A stretch of 64,000 nucleotides of DNA from Aureispira sp. CCB-E (GCF_031326345.1 NZ_CP133671.1:372001-436000), one strand, 5' to 3'. Shown: positions 8,412 through 18,472, numbered from the stretch's first letter. Program-made: numbers and translations. The notes: generated by a model from the sequence alone, not told the origin.

Positions 8412-9260
8412 ATGGCTGATATTCAATCACTAGAACGTATGGCTACACAAGTACGTCGCGATATTATTCGTATGGTACATGCTTGTCAAAGTGGTCACCC
8501 TGGAGGGTCTTTAGGATGTGCTGACTTTTTTACAGCATTATATCAAGAAGTAATGGATCACAATCCCTCTTTTAACATGGAAGGCAAAGGAGAAGATGTC
8601 TTTTATTTATCTAATGGGCACATTTCACCTGTTTGGTATAGCGTGTTGGCTAGATCTGGATATTTTCCAGTAGAGGAGCTAGCAACCTTTCGAAATCTAG
8701 ATTCTCGTTTGCAAGGTCACCCCGCAACACACGAAGGACTTCCTGGTATACGTGTAGCCTCAGGTTCTTTAGGACAAGGATTATCAGTTGCTTTAGGAAC
8801 TGCTTTGGCAAAAAAGCTAGATGGTGACAATAAGTTAGTTTATGTGTTGACAGGAGATGGAGAACTACAAGAGGGACAAATCTGGGAAGCAATGTTGTTT
8901 GCAACGCACCAAAAAATAGACAATGTCATTGTTACTGTAGATTGGAATGGGCAGCAAATTGATGGTGCGAATGATGATGTACTTAGTTTAGGAGACTTGG
9001 AAGCCAAATGGTTATCATTTGGTTGGGAAGTGGTGCACATGGATGGTAACAACATGGAAGAAGTTGTCAAAGGCTTTGATGCCGCAAAAGCAAAAACTGG
9101 TCAAGGGAAACCTGTTGTTATTTTAATGAAAACAGACATGGGGCATGGTGTTGATTTTATGTCAGGAACTCACAAGTGGCATGGTAAAGCACCTAACGAT
9201 GAGCAAAAAGATATTGCGTTAGCTCAACTAGAAGAAACTCTAGGAGATTATCCTCTGTAA
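8412..9260 (+). CDS. Transketolase, N-terminal subunit
   Basis: First half of a split transketolase, which transfers two-carbon ketol units between sugar phosphates in the non-oxidative pentose phosphate pathway using thiamine diphosphate. The 282 residues carry SGHPGGSLG near the N terminus, the SLGQGLSVA loop and the ThDP-binding motif GDGELQEG (residues 148-155) closing at Asn179 of VDWN. The HKWHGKAP segment is near the C terminus. The partner subunit follows 50 bases downstream on the same strand, so the two are very probably co-transcribed. Split transketolases of this length are common in Bacteroidota and Archaea. Confidence 0.93.
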   Translation: MADIQSLERMATQVRRDIIRMVHACQSGHPGGSLGCADFFTALYQEVMDHNPSFNMEGKGEDVFYLSNGHISPVWYSVLARSGYFPVEELATFRNLDSRLQGHPATHEGLPGIRVASGSLGQGLSVALGTALAKKLDGDNKLVYVLTGDGELQEGQIWEAMLFATHQKIDNVIVTVDWNGQQIDGANDDVLSLGDLEAKWLSFGWEVVHMDGNNMEEVVKGFDAAKAKTGQGKPVVILMKTDMGHGVDFMSGTHKWHGKAPNDEQKDIALAQLEETLGDYPL

Positions 9261-9310
9261 GTTTCAATTGCTTTAACTAGTTATTACTTCTAAACTTAAA
9301 ATTAAAAACA

Positions 9311-10276
9311 ATGCTTAAAGATATTATAAGTACAGGCAAGAAAGCAACTAGAGATGGCTTTGGTGATGGTTTGTACGAAGCTGGTCAAAAAAATCCTAAT
9401 GTAGTGGCGCTTTGTGCAGATTTAGTAGGGTCACTCAAAATGAATAAATTTATTGATGAGAACCCTGAGCGTTTCTTCCAAATGGGGATTTCAGAAGCCA
9501 ATATGATGGGCGTTGCTGCTGGTTTGGCAACAGGTGGAAAAATTCCTTACACAGGTACATTTGCCAATTTCTCAACGGCTCGTGTTTTTGACCAAGTGCG
9601 CCAGTCGATTGCTTATTCTGATAAAAATGTAAAAATTTGTGCTTCTCATGCTGGACTGACGTTGGGAGAGGATGGTGCTACTCATCAGACCTTGGAAGAT
9701 GTGGGAATGATGAAAATGTTGCCTGGTATGACTGTCATTAATCCTTGCGATTATCACCAAACCAAAGCAGCAACCGTAGCAATTGCTGAGCATCATGGTC
9801 CTGTTTATCTTCGTTTTGGGCGCCCAAGTTGGCCTATGTTTACAGAAAATATGCCTTTTGAAATAGGAAAGGCGTTGACATTAAATGAAGGGACAGACGT
9901 TACTATTTTTGCAACAGGGCATTTGGTGTGGAAGGCTGTGGAAGCTGCCAAACAACTAGAGGAAGAAGGTATTAGTTGTGAACTGATTAATATTCATACG
10001 ATTAAGCCTTTGGATCAAGATGCTGTCCTAAAATCAGCAGCGAAAACAAAATGTGTCGTTGTTGCTGAAGAACACAATATTATAGGTGGATTAGGAGAAA
10101 GTGTTGCTCGTGTATTGGCTCAAAAACAACCAACGTTGATGGAGTTTGTCGCAGTAAATGACACCTTTGGAGAAAGTGGAAAGGTACCTGATTTGATTGC
10201 TAAGTATGGATTGGATACGGTTGATGTTGTTAAAGCCGTTAAAAAAGTACTAGAAAGAAAAGCTGAAAATGCGTAG
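9311..10276 (+). CDS. Transketolase, C-terminal subunit
   Basis: Second half of the split transketolase: the pyrimidine-binding and C-terminal domains, 321 residues. Visible features are GISEANMMGVAAGLA (with the Glu that activates the ThDP pyrimidine ring), SHAGLTLGEDGATHQ, YLRFGRP, and a C-terminal regulatory-like domain with IHTIKPLD and EEHNIIGGLG. It follows the N-terminal subunit by 50 bases and must work with it as a heteromer. DXS, the related fused enzyme, is excluded by size and by the split arrangement. Confidence 0.93.
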   Translation: MLKDIISTGKKATRDGFGDGLYEAGQKNPNVVALCADLVGSLKMNKFIDENPERFFQMGISEANMMGVAAGLATGGKIPYTGTFANFSTARVFDQVRQSIAYSDKNVKICASHAGLTLGEDGATHQTLEDVGMMKMLPGMTVINPCDYHQTKAATVAIAEHHGPVYLRFGRPSWPMFTENMPFEIGKALTLNEGTDVTIFATGHLVWKAVEAAKQLEEEGISCELINIHTIKPLDQDAVLKSAAKTKCVVVAEEHNIIGGLGESVARVLAQKQPTLMEFVAVNDTFGESGKVPDLIAKYGLDTVDVVKAVKKVLERKAENA

Positions 10277-10430
10277 TATCAATTTATTATAAAATAAAAC
10301 GGTCTTCTTCTTATTAGAGGAGTGATAGACTATCCTTATTATTTTTAGCATCGTTATACTATTTGAGAGGAGTTGTTATAGTATAGTGATAATAAAGGTA
10401 ATAAGGATTTTTTTTATTAATAAAGGACCT

Positions 10431-11582
10431 ATGTTTTGTAAGAGAATAACGCTTTTCTATTGTATGTTGTTTTTTGTTGGGTGTAAAGATGCTCTTGTAA
10501 AACCCATTCGTTATAAAGGGGGCGATCTACATCCGCAACCTTCCAAGTATATTTTTCCCGATACGAGCAACTATAGACTTCATCAGCAAGTTTCATCTGT
10601 TGTGAAAACAATCTTAGATAGAGAAGCTAAAGACATTATGGGTAGGCAAGCGATAACGGGGCTTTCGGCTGCTATGTTTATTCCCAATCAAGGAATTTGG
10701 CAAATTGATACAGGTTTTATTTCTAAACCTAACAATGTTTTGATTGATCACCTTTCGGTTTTTTATTGGGCAAGTGTCGCTAAACTCGTGACAAGTACTG
10801 TTGTTTACCAATTGGTTGCAGAACAGAAATTAAAACTCAGTTCACCTCTTCAAAATTGGTATCCGAATATTCAAAATTCGAATCAGATAACCATTGAGCA
10901 TTTATTAAATCACACCAACGGTATTTATAGTTTTAATAGTGATTCATCATTGCACTTTAGTCAGCAGCTTCATAGCCCAACAGAGTTGTTGAACATAGCA
11001 TTGTCCAAGGAATCATTATTTCAACCTGGCGAATACTGGGCATATACCAATACTGGGTATTTATTACTTGCATTGATTGTAGAGCAAATCGAAAATAAAT
11101 CCTTTCAGGAGATTGTTAAAGATAGAATTGCAAGACCAGAACAATTATCTTCTTTACGAGTATTGAACTTGGGAGAATTACCTAACAATTTAGCTTTGGC
11201 ACATTATAATAACACAACAATTACCACGGAATATTCTGTACCTTTGGGGGCAGGAAATATAGTTGCTAATTCAAAGGATATGGTTTTATTTTTCTATGCC
11301 TTATTAGTAGGTAAGTATCTGCCGATAGAGACCGTACATGGGATGTTGGCAAATTTGTATCCTATGTTTAATGATGGAATGTACTATGGCAATGGAATTA
11401 TGTTGTACGATTTTGATAAAATCAATGGAAGTAGCCAAGAATGGATAGGACATAGTGGAGGAACCGAAAACTACAAAGCTGTTTTGGCTTATGATACTAA
11501 TACAGGAGTAATTTGTGCCGTATCTGTCAATCAGAACATTTCAGCTGAGGCAATTGCATTTATTTTAATGAAAGCATTATAA
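10431..11582 (+). CDS. Serine hydrolase lipoprotein, class C beta-lactamase-like
   Basis: 383 residues from the ATG at 10431 (a GTG at 10386 is less likely). A lipoprotein signal ends in FFVGC, so the protein should be anchored in the envelope. The penicillin-binding / class C beta-lactamase fold is shown by SVAK (nucleophile Ser115, Lys118), YTN (Tyr205-Asn207) and HSG (341-343). LLNHTNGI and NTGYLLL are typical of the wider serine hydrolase group. The substrate may be a D-amino-acid peptide or an ester; true beta-lactamase activity is not implied. An inverted repeat pair (10334-10341 with 10399-10406, and 10355-10361 with 10379-10385) folds just upstream. Confidence 0.88.
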   Translation: MFCKRITLFYCMLFFVGCKDALVKPIRYKGGDLHPQPSKYIFPDTSNYRLHQQVSSVVKTILDREAKDIMGRQAITGLSAAMFIPNQGIWQIDTGFISKPNNVLIDHLSVFYWASVAKLVTSTVVYQLVAEQKLKLSSPLQNWYPNIQNSNQITIEHLLNHTNGIYSFNSDSSLHFSQQLHSPTELLNIALSKESLFQPGEYWAYTNTGYLLLALIVEQIENKSFQEIVKDRIARPEQLSSLRVLNLGELPNNLALAHYNNTTITTEYSVPLGAGNIVANSKDMVLFFYALLVGKYLPIETVHGMLANLYPMFNDGMYYGNGIMLYDFDKINGSSQEWIGHSGGTENYKAVLAYDTNTGVICAVSVNQNISAEAIAFILMKAL

Positions 11583-11909
11583 TGCATATAACTAGAGGAA
11601 CTATGAGCTTAAAATCTCATTTTGGAATGGTTTTTTTATGGAAAAAATGTTACCTTATGAAAAAAAACGAGAGGTTCTATTTACCTACTAAAGCCTCTTA
11701 AACCATTACCAATAATACTTTTTGGCAAGATAAGTGTTTAAATTGGCAACAATAGACGCCTTTTTTAAGTTAAAATAATAGACATTAGCAATTATTTTGA
11801 GGTAGAATAGAATGTGAAATCTTGCTCTAAGGTTGTTTTTAGAAGCACTCTATTCATTAACAATAACTTATTTGTAAACAATATTTACACAAACAAATCC
11901 ATAAATATA
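11583..11909. other. Intergenic, no gene seen
   Basis: AT-rich stretch between two lipoprotein genes. A short hairpin (GAGAGG with CCTCTT around 11670-11700) may end the upstream transcript. A GTG at 11814 is in frame with the next gene but adds 32 residues that look unlike a signal sequence. Confidence 0.4.
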
Positions 11910-12716
11910 ATGACAAGATTAAGAAATTTATTTGCTCTGCTATTATTTGTGGCTGTGTTCCACACGGCTTGTGATCGCCCGATTAATGTATTCACGGTAA
12001 GTCAAGACAAGCAATTAGGAGCACAATTGGAACAAGAGATAGCTTCTAACCCTACAGAGTACCCTTTATTGGATGAAACGCAATATGCAACAGCTTATAC
12101 TTATTTGTTGGCAATGCGCGATGAAATTTTGGCATCGCCAGAAGTAAAATTCAAAGATGAGTTTGAATGGAAATTAAAGATCATTAATGATGATAGCGTT
12201 TTGAATGCTTTCTGTGCTCCTGGGGGATATATCTATGTGTATACTGGATTGATGAAATATTTGGATAAAGTAGATCATTTAGCAGGGGTATTAGCACATG
12301 AAATTGCACATGCAGATCAACGCCACTCAACGGCTAGTATGACAGAGCAGTATGGACTTGAAACATTAATTGCAATTGCTAGTAATAATGCAACCGCAGC
12401 ACAATTGGGACAAGTAGCAGGAAGTTTGGCACAATTAGGTTTTAGCCGTGCTCATGAAACAGACGCTGACGAACATTCTGTTGATTATTTACACAGCACT
12501 AAGTATGCTTGTAATGGAGCGGCAGGATTCTTTGCTAAGCTAATAGCACAAGGACAAACTTCTGGAACACCTGCTTTTTTGAGTACACACCCTGATCCAG
12601 GAAATCGTGTTACTAAAATTAATGAACGTGCAACAGAACTAGGTTGTTCAACTACATTATATCATGATAATGGCGATCAAGGTGCCTATGCAGCAATGTT
12701 AGCAACATTGCCATAG
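11910..12716 (+). CDS. M48 family zinc metalloprotease lipoprotein
   Basis: 268 residues from the ATG at 11910. An N-terminal hydrophobic stretch ends in HTAC, a plausible lipobox, so the protein is probably lipid-anchored. The zinc site is HEIAH (His130, Glu131, His134), with the third-ligand Glu in the downstream ETDADEHS segment. Other M48 marks are NAFCAPGGYIYVYTGL before the active site and STHPDPGNR near the C terminus. Members of this BepA/LoiP-like group degrade or help assemble outer-membrane proteins, and a similar envelope quality-control role is inferred. The gene ends at a strong terminator. Confidence 0.92.
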   Translation: MTRLRNLFALLLFVAVFHTACDRPINVFTVSQDKQLGAQLEQEIASNPTEYPLLDETQYATAYTYLLAMRDEILASPEVKFKDEFEWKLKIINDDSVLNAFCAPGGYIYVYTGLMKYLDKVDHLAGVLAHEIAHADQRHSTASMTEQYGLETLIAIASNNATAAQLGQVAGSLAQLGFSRAHETDADEHSVDYLHSTKYACNGAAGFFAKLIAQGQTSGTPAFLSTHPDPGNRVTKINERATELGCSTTLYHDNGDQGAYAAMLATLP

Positions 12717-12746
12717 ATAACTACCTGATCTTAGGCACTTATACCT

Positions 12747-12789
12747 AAAAAATCGTTCTACTATAAGACTATGGTAGAACGATTTTTTT
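12747..12789 (+). terminator. Intrinsic terminator of the M48 gene
   Basis: AAATCGTTCTAC pairs with GTAGAACGATTT across a 12-base loop, extended to about 15 bp by flanking A and T runs, and ends in T residues. Confidence 0.85.
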
Positions 12790-12863
12790 ATTTGGATGCA
12801 GATATTTATTGAATACTTCTTCTATTCTTTTTGGTCATTAGAGCAAGTACGCTAGACTTGTAA

Positions 12864-12899
12864 CATAAAAAAGCCACTTGAGTAGAGCAAAGTGGCTTT
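12864..12899 (-). terminator. Intrinsic terminator of the TPR gene
   Basis: On the minus strand AAAGCCACTT (12899-12890) pairs with AAGTGGCTTT (12879-12870), followed by further T residues. It lies just past the stop of the TPR gene. Confidence 0.8.
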
Positions 12900-12917
12900 C
12901 AATCTAAAATTTATAAT

Positions 12918-14333
12918 CTAAGACTCGTTTTTATACTGCAATATGAACGAAGTTACACTAGCGTCATCTGCCAATCTGGGAGCAATTTGATAAATATAGG
13001 TATGCATATTATAATCCTCCATAAGTGCTTGCCCTAAAACAACAAAACCTTCTTGACGTTGACCAGACTCAATAAGCACAGCAGCTAACGCAAAATCCAA
13101 CAAAATGTCTTCGATATACTGTCTTGCTTCGTCAAGCATTTCAATGGCAACAGCATAGCTTTCTTCATCAATCAAGAACTCTATGTAATGAATCCAAATG
13201 CTAACCTCTTTAGGTTCAATGGCGAGTGCCTTGTGGTAAAACTCATGCGCTTTGTCTGAATTTTCTAAAGCATCATAAGTATCTGCTAGAGAAAGACAAA
13301 ATTCTTCATTAAACTTATCTACAGCATAGGCTTGTAAGAAAGCTTTTTCTGCCAAATACCACTCATCTTCCTCTATATAACAGTTGCCAATGCTATGATA
13401 AACACGTCCATTTAAACTATTGTATTGCAAGGTTTGTGTATAGTAACTTCTTGCTTTTTCATAATTTCCTTGATGTTCGTAGCACTGTCCCAAACGATAC
13501 CAAATTTCTGGATCTGCATCAAACAAATCCAAGTATTCGGAAAGGTAGCGCATGGCTGCATCAAATTGTTCTAATCCAATTAAACAATCAATGTAATAAT
13601 GATAAGCAGGTTCAAAGCGCTCATTGATAACAATGGCATAATCAAAGGCTTCGGCGGCTTTTTCGATCAAACCAACATATAAGTAAGCTAACCCTAAATT
13701 ATACCAAGCCCAATAAGAATATGGGTTCTGATTGATAAAATTCAGATGAAATGTAATGGCATCGCCATAATCTTTGGTTTGATCATAGATACCCGAAATA
13801 CGACTCAATGCAATTTCATTGTTAGGATCTTTGCGAAGCGCTAATTTTAGATATTTAAGCGCATTATCATAATCTTTTTTTGTTTCATAAATTGTAGATT
13901 CTAAAACATAAAGATCGCCCAATTCTTCCCTACTAGCATATTCTTTAGCTTTTTGAATGACTCTGATAGCGTTATCTTGGTCAAACATACGCATATAGAT
14001 ATCTGCTTGGGTCAAGTAAATGTCCAAATCAGAAGGCTCATAAATAACCGCAGCTTCTAAAGCTTCAAAAGCTTGGTCATATCGCTCTTGTTCTGAAAGA
14101 ATTTGAGCTTTTCTGACATATAAAGACGCAGAGTAGGGATGTTGATTCATTGCGTGATTTAGAGCTACTAAAGCACGCTTAAAGTCATTTCCTTCCTCGT
14201 AATAATCCGATAACATCAAGAAACTATCTACCTCTAAAAAAGAGATACCACCTTCTTTTAGCATACCTTCATATCGCTGAACCAGCAATTTCAAATCTGG
14301 TTGATGCTCTCCATCATAATCATGTGCTTCCAT
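12918..14333 (-). CDS. Tetratricopeptide repeat protein
   Basis: 471 residues built almost entirely of about a dozen TPR units, recognisable by the W/Y-L-G-Y-A-P spacing, for example WYNLGLAYLYVGLIEKA and WYRLGQCYEHQGNYEKA. No signal peptide or membrane segment is seen, so it should be a cytosolic scaffold for protein-protein contacts. The partner is unknown. A TPR protein of this length is common in Bacteroidota genomes. It has its own promoter (14383-14413) and terminator and stands alone between an M48 protease and an M1 protease gene. Confidence 0.9.
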   Translation of the reverse strand: MEAHDYDGEHQPDLKLLVQRYEGMLKEGGISFLEVDSFLMLSDYYEEGNDFKRALVALNHAMNQHPYSASLYVRKAQILSEQERYDQAFEALEAAVIYEPSDLDIYLTQADIYMRMFDQDNAIRVIQKAKEYASREELGDLYVLESTIYETKKDYDNALKYLKLALRKDPNNEIALSRISGIYDQTKDYGDAITFHLNFINQNPYSYWAWYNLGLAYLYVGLIEKAAEAFDYAIVINERFEPAYHYYIDCLIGLEQFDAAMRYLSEYLDLFDADPEIWYRLGQCYEHQGNYEKARSYYTQTLQYNSLNGRVYHSIGNCYIEEDEWYLAEKAFLQAYAVDKFNEEFCLSLADTYDALENSDKAHEFYHKALAIEPKEVSIWIHYIEFLIDEESYAVAIEMLDEARQYIEDILLDFALAAVLIESGQRQEGFVVLGQALMEDYNMHTYIYQIAPRLADDASVTSFILQYKNES

Positions 14334-14382
14334 CTAAAGTTGTTTGGGTTCAAAATAGCACTTAGATAAGTACCTCTTTCTT

Positions 14383-14413
14383 TAAAGATACAAATAAAAA
14401 AGACAATAGTCAA
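14383..14413 (-). promoter_or_regulatory. Promoter of the TPR gene
   Basis: On the minus strand, TTG (14413-14411), a 20-bp spacer and TATCTTTA (14390-14383) match the Bacteroidota consensus except for the last base. The start point would be about 45 bases before the ATG. The remainder of the 14334-14662 gap holds nothing else I can name. Confidence 0.55.
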
Positions 14414-14662
14414 GGCTTGTTTGTCACCGTATTGTTTATATTTTGTGCCATCCCTATTTCTTTTTTAATAGAATTTCTACAAAAATCACCATACTTTTTA
14501 AGTCAGGTTAATTGTAGATAAACTGTATCTTTATTATTAATTCAAACCTTGTACCATTAGTTCTCTCCAAAGCACTTTTGACAAAAATTTAAAAGTTGTA
14601 GTTTAGCTTTTAGTAGCATCTACCTATGGTATTATTTTATAATTTTTATAACAATCGCTCCT

Positions 14663-17600
14663 ATGTATCACAATAAAAAAGTAAAACCCTACCTTAATTT
14701 AGTTTTGTTAATGGTGTTGATGTTTAATGATTTATCGGCACAAAATGTTGATTATTTTCAGCAAGAAGTCAACTACAAAATTGCGGTGGAATTAGACGAT
14801 ATCAATCATGTTTTGACTGGAAATATCGAAATAGAGTATACCAATAATTCACCTGACAGTTTGTCTTACTTGTATTTCCATTTATGGCCCAATGCTTACA
14901 AAAATCAACAAACAGCCTTTGCCAAACAGTTATTAAATAGTGGTCGTTTGGATTTTCATTTTAGCAAAAAAGAGGACAGGGGATTTATTGACAAGCTTGA
15001 GTTTTCATGCAATGGAGAACCTATTGATTGGAAGGAAGATTTTTTAAATCCAGATATAACAAAGCTTCATTTACCCCAAACATTAAAACCCAAAGAAACA
15101 ATTATAATCAAAACGCCTTTTAGAGTTGTTATTCCTAGCGATTTTTCTAGGTTAGGGCATGTTGGTCAGGCTTATATGATTTGTCAATGGTACCCCAAAC
15201 CAGCGGTATACGACAAAGATGGCTGGCATCCTATGCCTTATTTGAGTCAAGGAGAGTTTTATTCAGAATTTGGTTCTTTTGATGTCTCTATTACGCTTCC
15301 GGAAAATTATATTGTCGGTGCAACAGGAGATTTACAAACAGCATCAGAAAAAGAATTTTTAGCCGAACAAGTAGCGGCATCAAAAAAAGAAGATTATCAA
15401 AGTATATTTTATGGCAATATTTATGGCAATATTCCTTTCCCTCCATCTAGTGATAAGAAAAAAACGATTCGTTATACTGTTGATAATGTACATGATTTTG
15501 CTTGGTTTGCCGACAAACGGTATCACGTACAACACGATAGTGTACAGCTGTCATCTGGGCGTGTAGTGCAGACTTATACCATGTTTACAGACCAAGAATC
15601 TGATCTTTGGGACAAAAAAGCATTGGAATATACCAATAGAGCTGTGAAGTTTTATTCTGATATCGTAGGAGAGTATCCTTATAATTCTGTGACGGTTGTT
15701 CAGGGGGATTATGAGGGGAGAGATATGGAATATCCAATGGTAACCGTTATTGGTTTGGCTTCCTTCCCTTCTGGTTTAGATAATGTGATTACACACGAAG
15801 TAGGGCACAATTGGTTTTATGGGATATTGGGTAGCAATGAACGAGACCACCCGTGGATGGACGAAGGTTGGAATTCGTATATGGACTCTAGATATATGTC
15901 TGCGCATTACGATTATTATACCACTAAGATAGAGTACTTGGCTTATTTGCATGAGGCTAAAAAACACGAGGACCAGCCCATAGAGAGTCGTTCACAAGAT
16001 TTATCTTTTATCAATTATTATATCTGTGGATATGCCAAACCTACGTTGTCTTTTCGTTACTTACAAGAGTATCTAGGAACGGAAGAATTGGATAGAATAC
16101 TTAAAAAGTATTTTGAAACATGGAAATTTAAACATCCTAGTCCTAGTGATTTGAGAGCTGTATTTGAGGCAGAGAGTACCAAAAAGTTAGATTGGTTTTT
16201 TGATAATGTCATCAATACCACTCGCCATATTGATTACGCTTCTACGGGACATCGTTGCTGTAGTAAACATGATAAGGCTTCTGTAACAATTAAAAATAAA
16301 GGACAAATTGCAGCTCCAGTTTCTGTATCCGCCCTTGATGAGGAAGACAATATATTGGAAAAAATATGGATAGAGCCATTGGCTATGGGAGCAGATACAA
16401 CTGTAGAGTTGGTATCAAAAAATGCTGTTGCTTATAAGATTGATGCCGAGGAGGCAATGCCAGAAATTAATCGCAATAATAATGAAATTAGAAACTATGG
16501 TTTGTTCCGAAAGGGAGAACCTGTTCGTATACAGTTTTTGGCTGATTTCAAAGATCCGAATAAACCAAGAATCAACTGGTTGCCTTTGTTAGGGTTTAAC
16601 TTATACGATGGCGTAATGATAGGAGGAGCGGTATACAATTTACCCATACCCAAACCAGAATGGGAATATAGTGTTGTGCCGTTCTTTTCAACATTTACCT
16701 TATCAGCAACAGGTATGGGAGAGTTGAAACACAATAGCTATATCAAAACACATCGCTTTTCGCATGGGCTAACGTTTAAAACATTTCACAAACGCTTGAA
16801 ACGCTATACCGATGAACGTCCTTATGCTTATAAAGAACGATTTTATAAAATTGCCCCTTATCTAGAGTTTGAGTTAGGAAAAAGCTCAGATATTAGCAAA
16901 GAACGACATCGGTTCCGTTTTGAACACGCTTTTATTGTAGAAGAAAGTGGTCAAATTAATAGCATTCGAGATACGTTAACCAATAGTTTTACCTATGAGT
17001 TTTTAGGAAAAGTAGCAACGTGGAGAAGTACACATCGTCTAAGTCATTATTATACCAACAAACAAGCTCAAGCACCATTAAGTTTATTAACAACCTTAGA
17101 ATATGCGAACTATGATGATGTTATAGATGGGAGGCAGCATTATTTAAAATTAAGTTTGGAAGCTAATTTCAAATTTATGTATAGTCGTTTGTGGGGAGTT
17201 GATCTAAGGATATTTACAGGTGGTTTTTTGATGCATACTGATCGCCGTTTTGGTAAATTCCCGTTGTTGCTAATAGCAGGAAATCGTACGGACTATCATT
17301 ACGATGATCATATTATGGGGCGCCAAGAAACAGAAAATGTTTTGGCACAACAAATTTCTCTTAGAGAAGGAGGTTTTAAAACAGCAATTGAGCCGATTAT
17401 AGGGGCAGGGGCAAGTAATACCTTTATTTTCTCTATGAATTTGAAATCAGACATTCCAATCAAATTACCATTCAGAACTAGGTTTATCCGATTAAAACCT
17501 TTTTTGGATATAGGATACCATCATATTTCTGACGGCTCTATACCGAATCCTAGTTTGATGGATGGTTTGATGATAAGTGGTGGATTGATGTTGGATATTT

Positions 17601-17761
17601 GGGATGGTGCTGCGGGGATTTACTTGCCATTATTTGGGACTGATTCTATTGAAAATAAAATTAAATCATTTACAGGAAATGAATTTTATCGTCGTATTAC
17701 ATTCAGTTTCAATTTGAGTAGACTAAAGCCTAGTAGAGTGGTAGAGGAATTTGACTTTTAG
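14663..17761 (+). CDS. M1 family metallopeptidase with C-terminal barrel-like region
   Basis: 1,032 residues with a signal peptide ending around LSAQ. Residues 30-560 form an M1 aminopeptidase-type catalytic unit. The zinc site is HEVGH (378-382) followed by Glu401 in MDEGWN, the HExxH-x18-E pattern. The exopeptidase motif usually read as GxMEN is GRDMEYP here. The last 370 residues have no M1 counterpart; they alternate aromatic and polar strands and end in FSFNLSR...EEFDF, like an outer-membrane barrel. The enzyme would thus be displayed at the outer membrane; that location is inferred. Substrates are unknown. The next gene, 148 bases downstream, is a small secreted protein. Confidence 0.88.
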   Translation: MYHNKKVKPYLNLVLLMVLMFNDLSAQNVDYFQQEVNYKIAVELDDINHVLTGNIEIEYTNNSPDSLSYLYFHLWPNAYKNQQTAFAKQLLNSGRLDFHFSKKEDRGFIDKLEFSCNGEPIDWKEDFLNPDITKLHLPQTLKPKETIIIKTPFRVVIPSDFSRLGHVGQAYMICQWYPKPAVYDKDGWHPMPYLSQGEFYSEFGSFDVSITLPENYIVGATGDLQTASEKEFLAEQVAASKKEDYQSIFYGNIYGNIPFPPSSDKKKTIRYTVDNVHDFAWFADKRYHVQHDSVQLSSGRVVQTYTMFTDQESDLWDKKALEYTNRAVKFYSDIVGEYPYNSVTVVQGDYEGRDMEYPMVTVIGLASFPSGLDNVITHEVGHNWFYGILGSNERDHPWMDEGWNSYMDSRYMSAHYDYYTTKIEYLAYLHEAKKHEDQPIESRSQDLSFINYYICGYAKPTLSFRYLQEYLGTEELDRILKKYFETWKFKHPSPSDLRAVFEAESTKKLDWFFDNVINTTRHIDYASTGHRCCSKHDKASVTIKNKGQIAAPVSVSALDEEDNILEKIWIEPLAMGADTTVELVSKNAVAYKIDAEEAMPEINRNNNEIRNYGLFRKGEPVRIQFLADFKDPNKPRINWLPLLGFNLYDGVMIGGAVYNLPIPKPEWEYSVVPFFSTFTLSATGMGELKHNSYIKTHRFSHGLTFKTFHKRLKRYTDERPYAYKERFYKIAPYLEFELGKSSDISKERHRFRFEHAFIVEESGQINSIRDTLTNSFTYEFLGKVATWRSTHRLSHYYTNKQAQAPLSLLTTLEYANYDDVIDGRQHYLKLSLEANFKFMYSRLWGVDLRIFTGGFLMHTDRRFGKFPLLLIAGNRTDYHYDDHIMGRQETENVLAQQISLREGGFKTAIEPIIGAGASNTFIFSMNLKSDIPIKLPFRTRFIRLKPFLDIGYHHISDGSIPNPSLMDGLMISGGLMLDIWDGAAGIYLPLFGTDSIENKIKSFTGNEFYRRITFSFNLSRLKPSRVVEEFDF

Positions 17762-17909
17762 AAAAAAGTGGCACAATACAGTATTTTTATAAAATAGCTG
17801 CTGAATGGGGTGGTTAATTTTTTAATAAAATTGTTGTACCTTAGTCTATTAGTAATACGATCAAAATGTACCCCACCATTATATTTAATCATTAAAATAA
17901 GCTTAAAAA

Positions 17910-18422
17910 ATGAAATCATTTATCGCTACACTTCTATTAATGGCAGCTATGATTGTGACCGCCAATGCTCAATTTCCAGATTATGTCAAGGTTTTGGACG
18001 TAGAATTAAATAAAACAAAAACCGTTAAAGGAGATTTGTCAGAAGGTCGTTTTATTGATTTGCGTTTTGGTATGCGTGGTTCTGTAAGTTGTTTTACAGA
18101 AGCTCAAAAACGATACTTTAGCGGACATCATCGTTTGTATGCGTTTGAAGTGCCAGCCAATACAAAAGTTCTAGTAGAAGTAAGTACCAACAACGATATG
18201 AGTTTGTATGGGTACATGATTGATGCCCAACGTTTTGATGTGCCTCCGTATTTAGAAAATGTATCTAAGTCAGGATGTCAGTCAAGTGCAAAACCATCAG
18301 GAGAGTTGGATCGTATCATGATGAAGGCAGGTTCTGTAAAAACGCATGTTATTGTGGCTGTAACGGGATTGGATGAGAATAGCACTGGAGCATATACCTT
18401 AAAAATAACAACTCGCCAATAA
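17910..18422 (+). CDS. Small secreted hypothetical protein
   Basis: 170 residues with a clear signal peptide cleaved after ANA. The mature part is beta-rich with two Cys residues (in VSCF and SGCQ) that could form a disulfide. The final segment, with HVIVAVTGLDENSTGAYTL, resembles the end of a bacterial pre-peptidase C-terminal (PPC)-like beta-sandwich; this is a weak resemblance. It follows the M1 peptidase on the same strand after 148 bases and might be functionally linked, but no shared terminator or promoter proves that. The function is unknown. Confidence 0.75.
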   Translation: MKSFIATLLLMAAMIVTANAQFPDYVKVLDVELNKTKTVKGDLSEGRFIDLRFGMRGSVSCFTEAQKRYFSGHHRLYAFEVPANTKVLVEVSTNNDMSLYGYMIDAQRFDVPPYLENVSKSGCQSSAKPSGELDRIMMKAGSVKTHVIVAVTGLDENSTGAYTLKITTRQ

Positions 18423-18472
18423 AAAAAATACAGAACCATCTTCAGTTACCACAGCTGAAGATGGGTTCTGTA
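18421..18472 (-). terminator. Strong terminator between convergent genes
   Basis: A stem of about 17 bp with one bulged base (18429-18445 with 18455-18472) is followed on the minus strand by a run of T residues (plus-strand A at 18421-18428). It ends the homoserine dehydrogenase transcript and may also stop the plus-strand gene at 18422. Confidence 0.85.
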
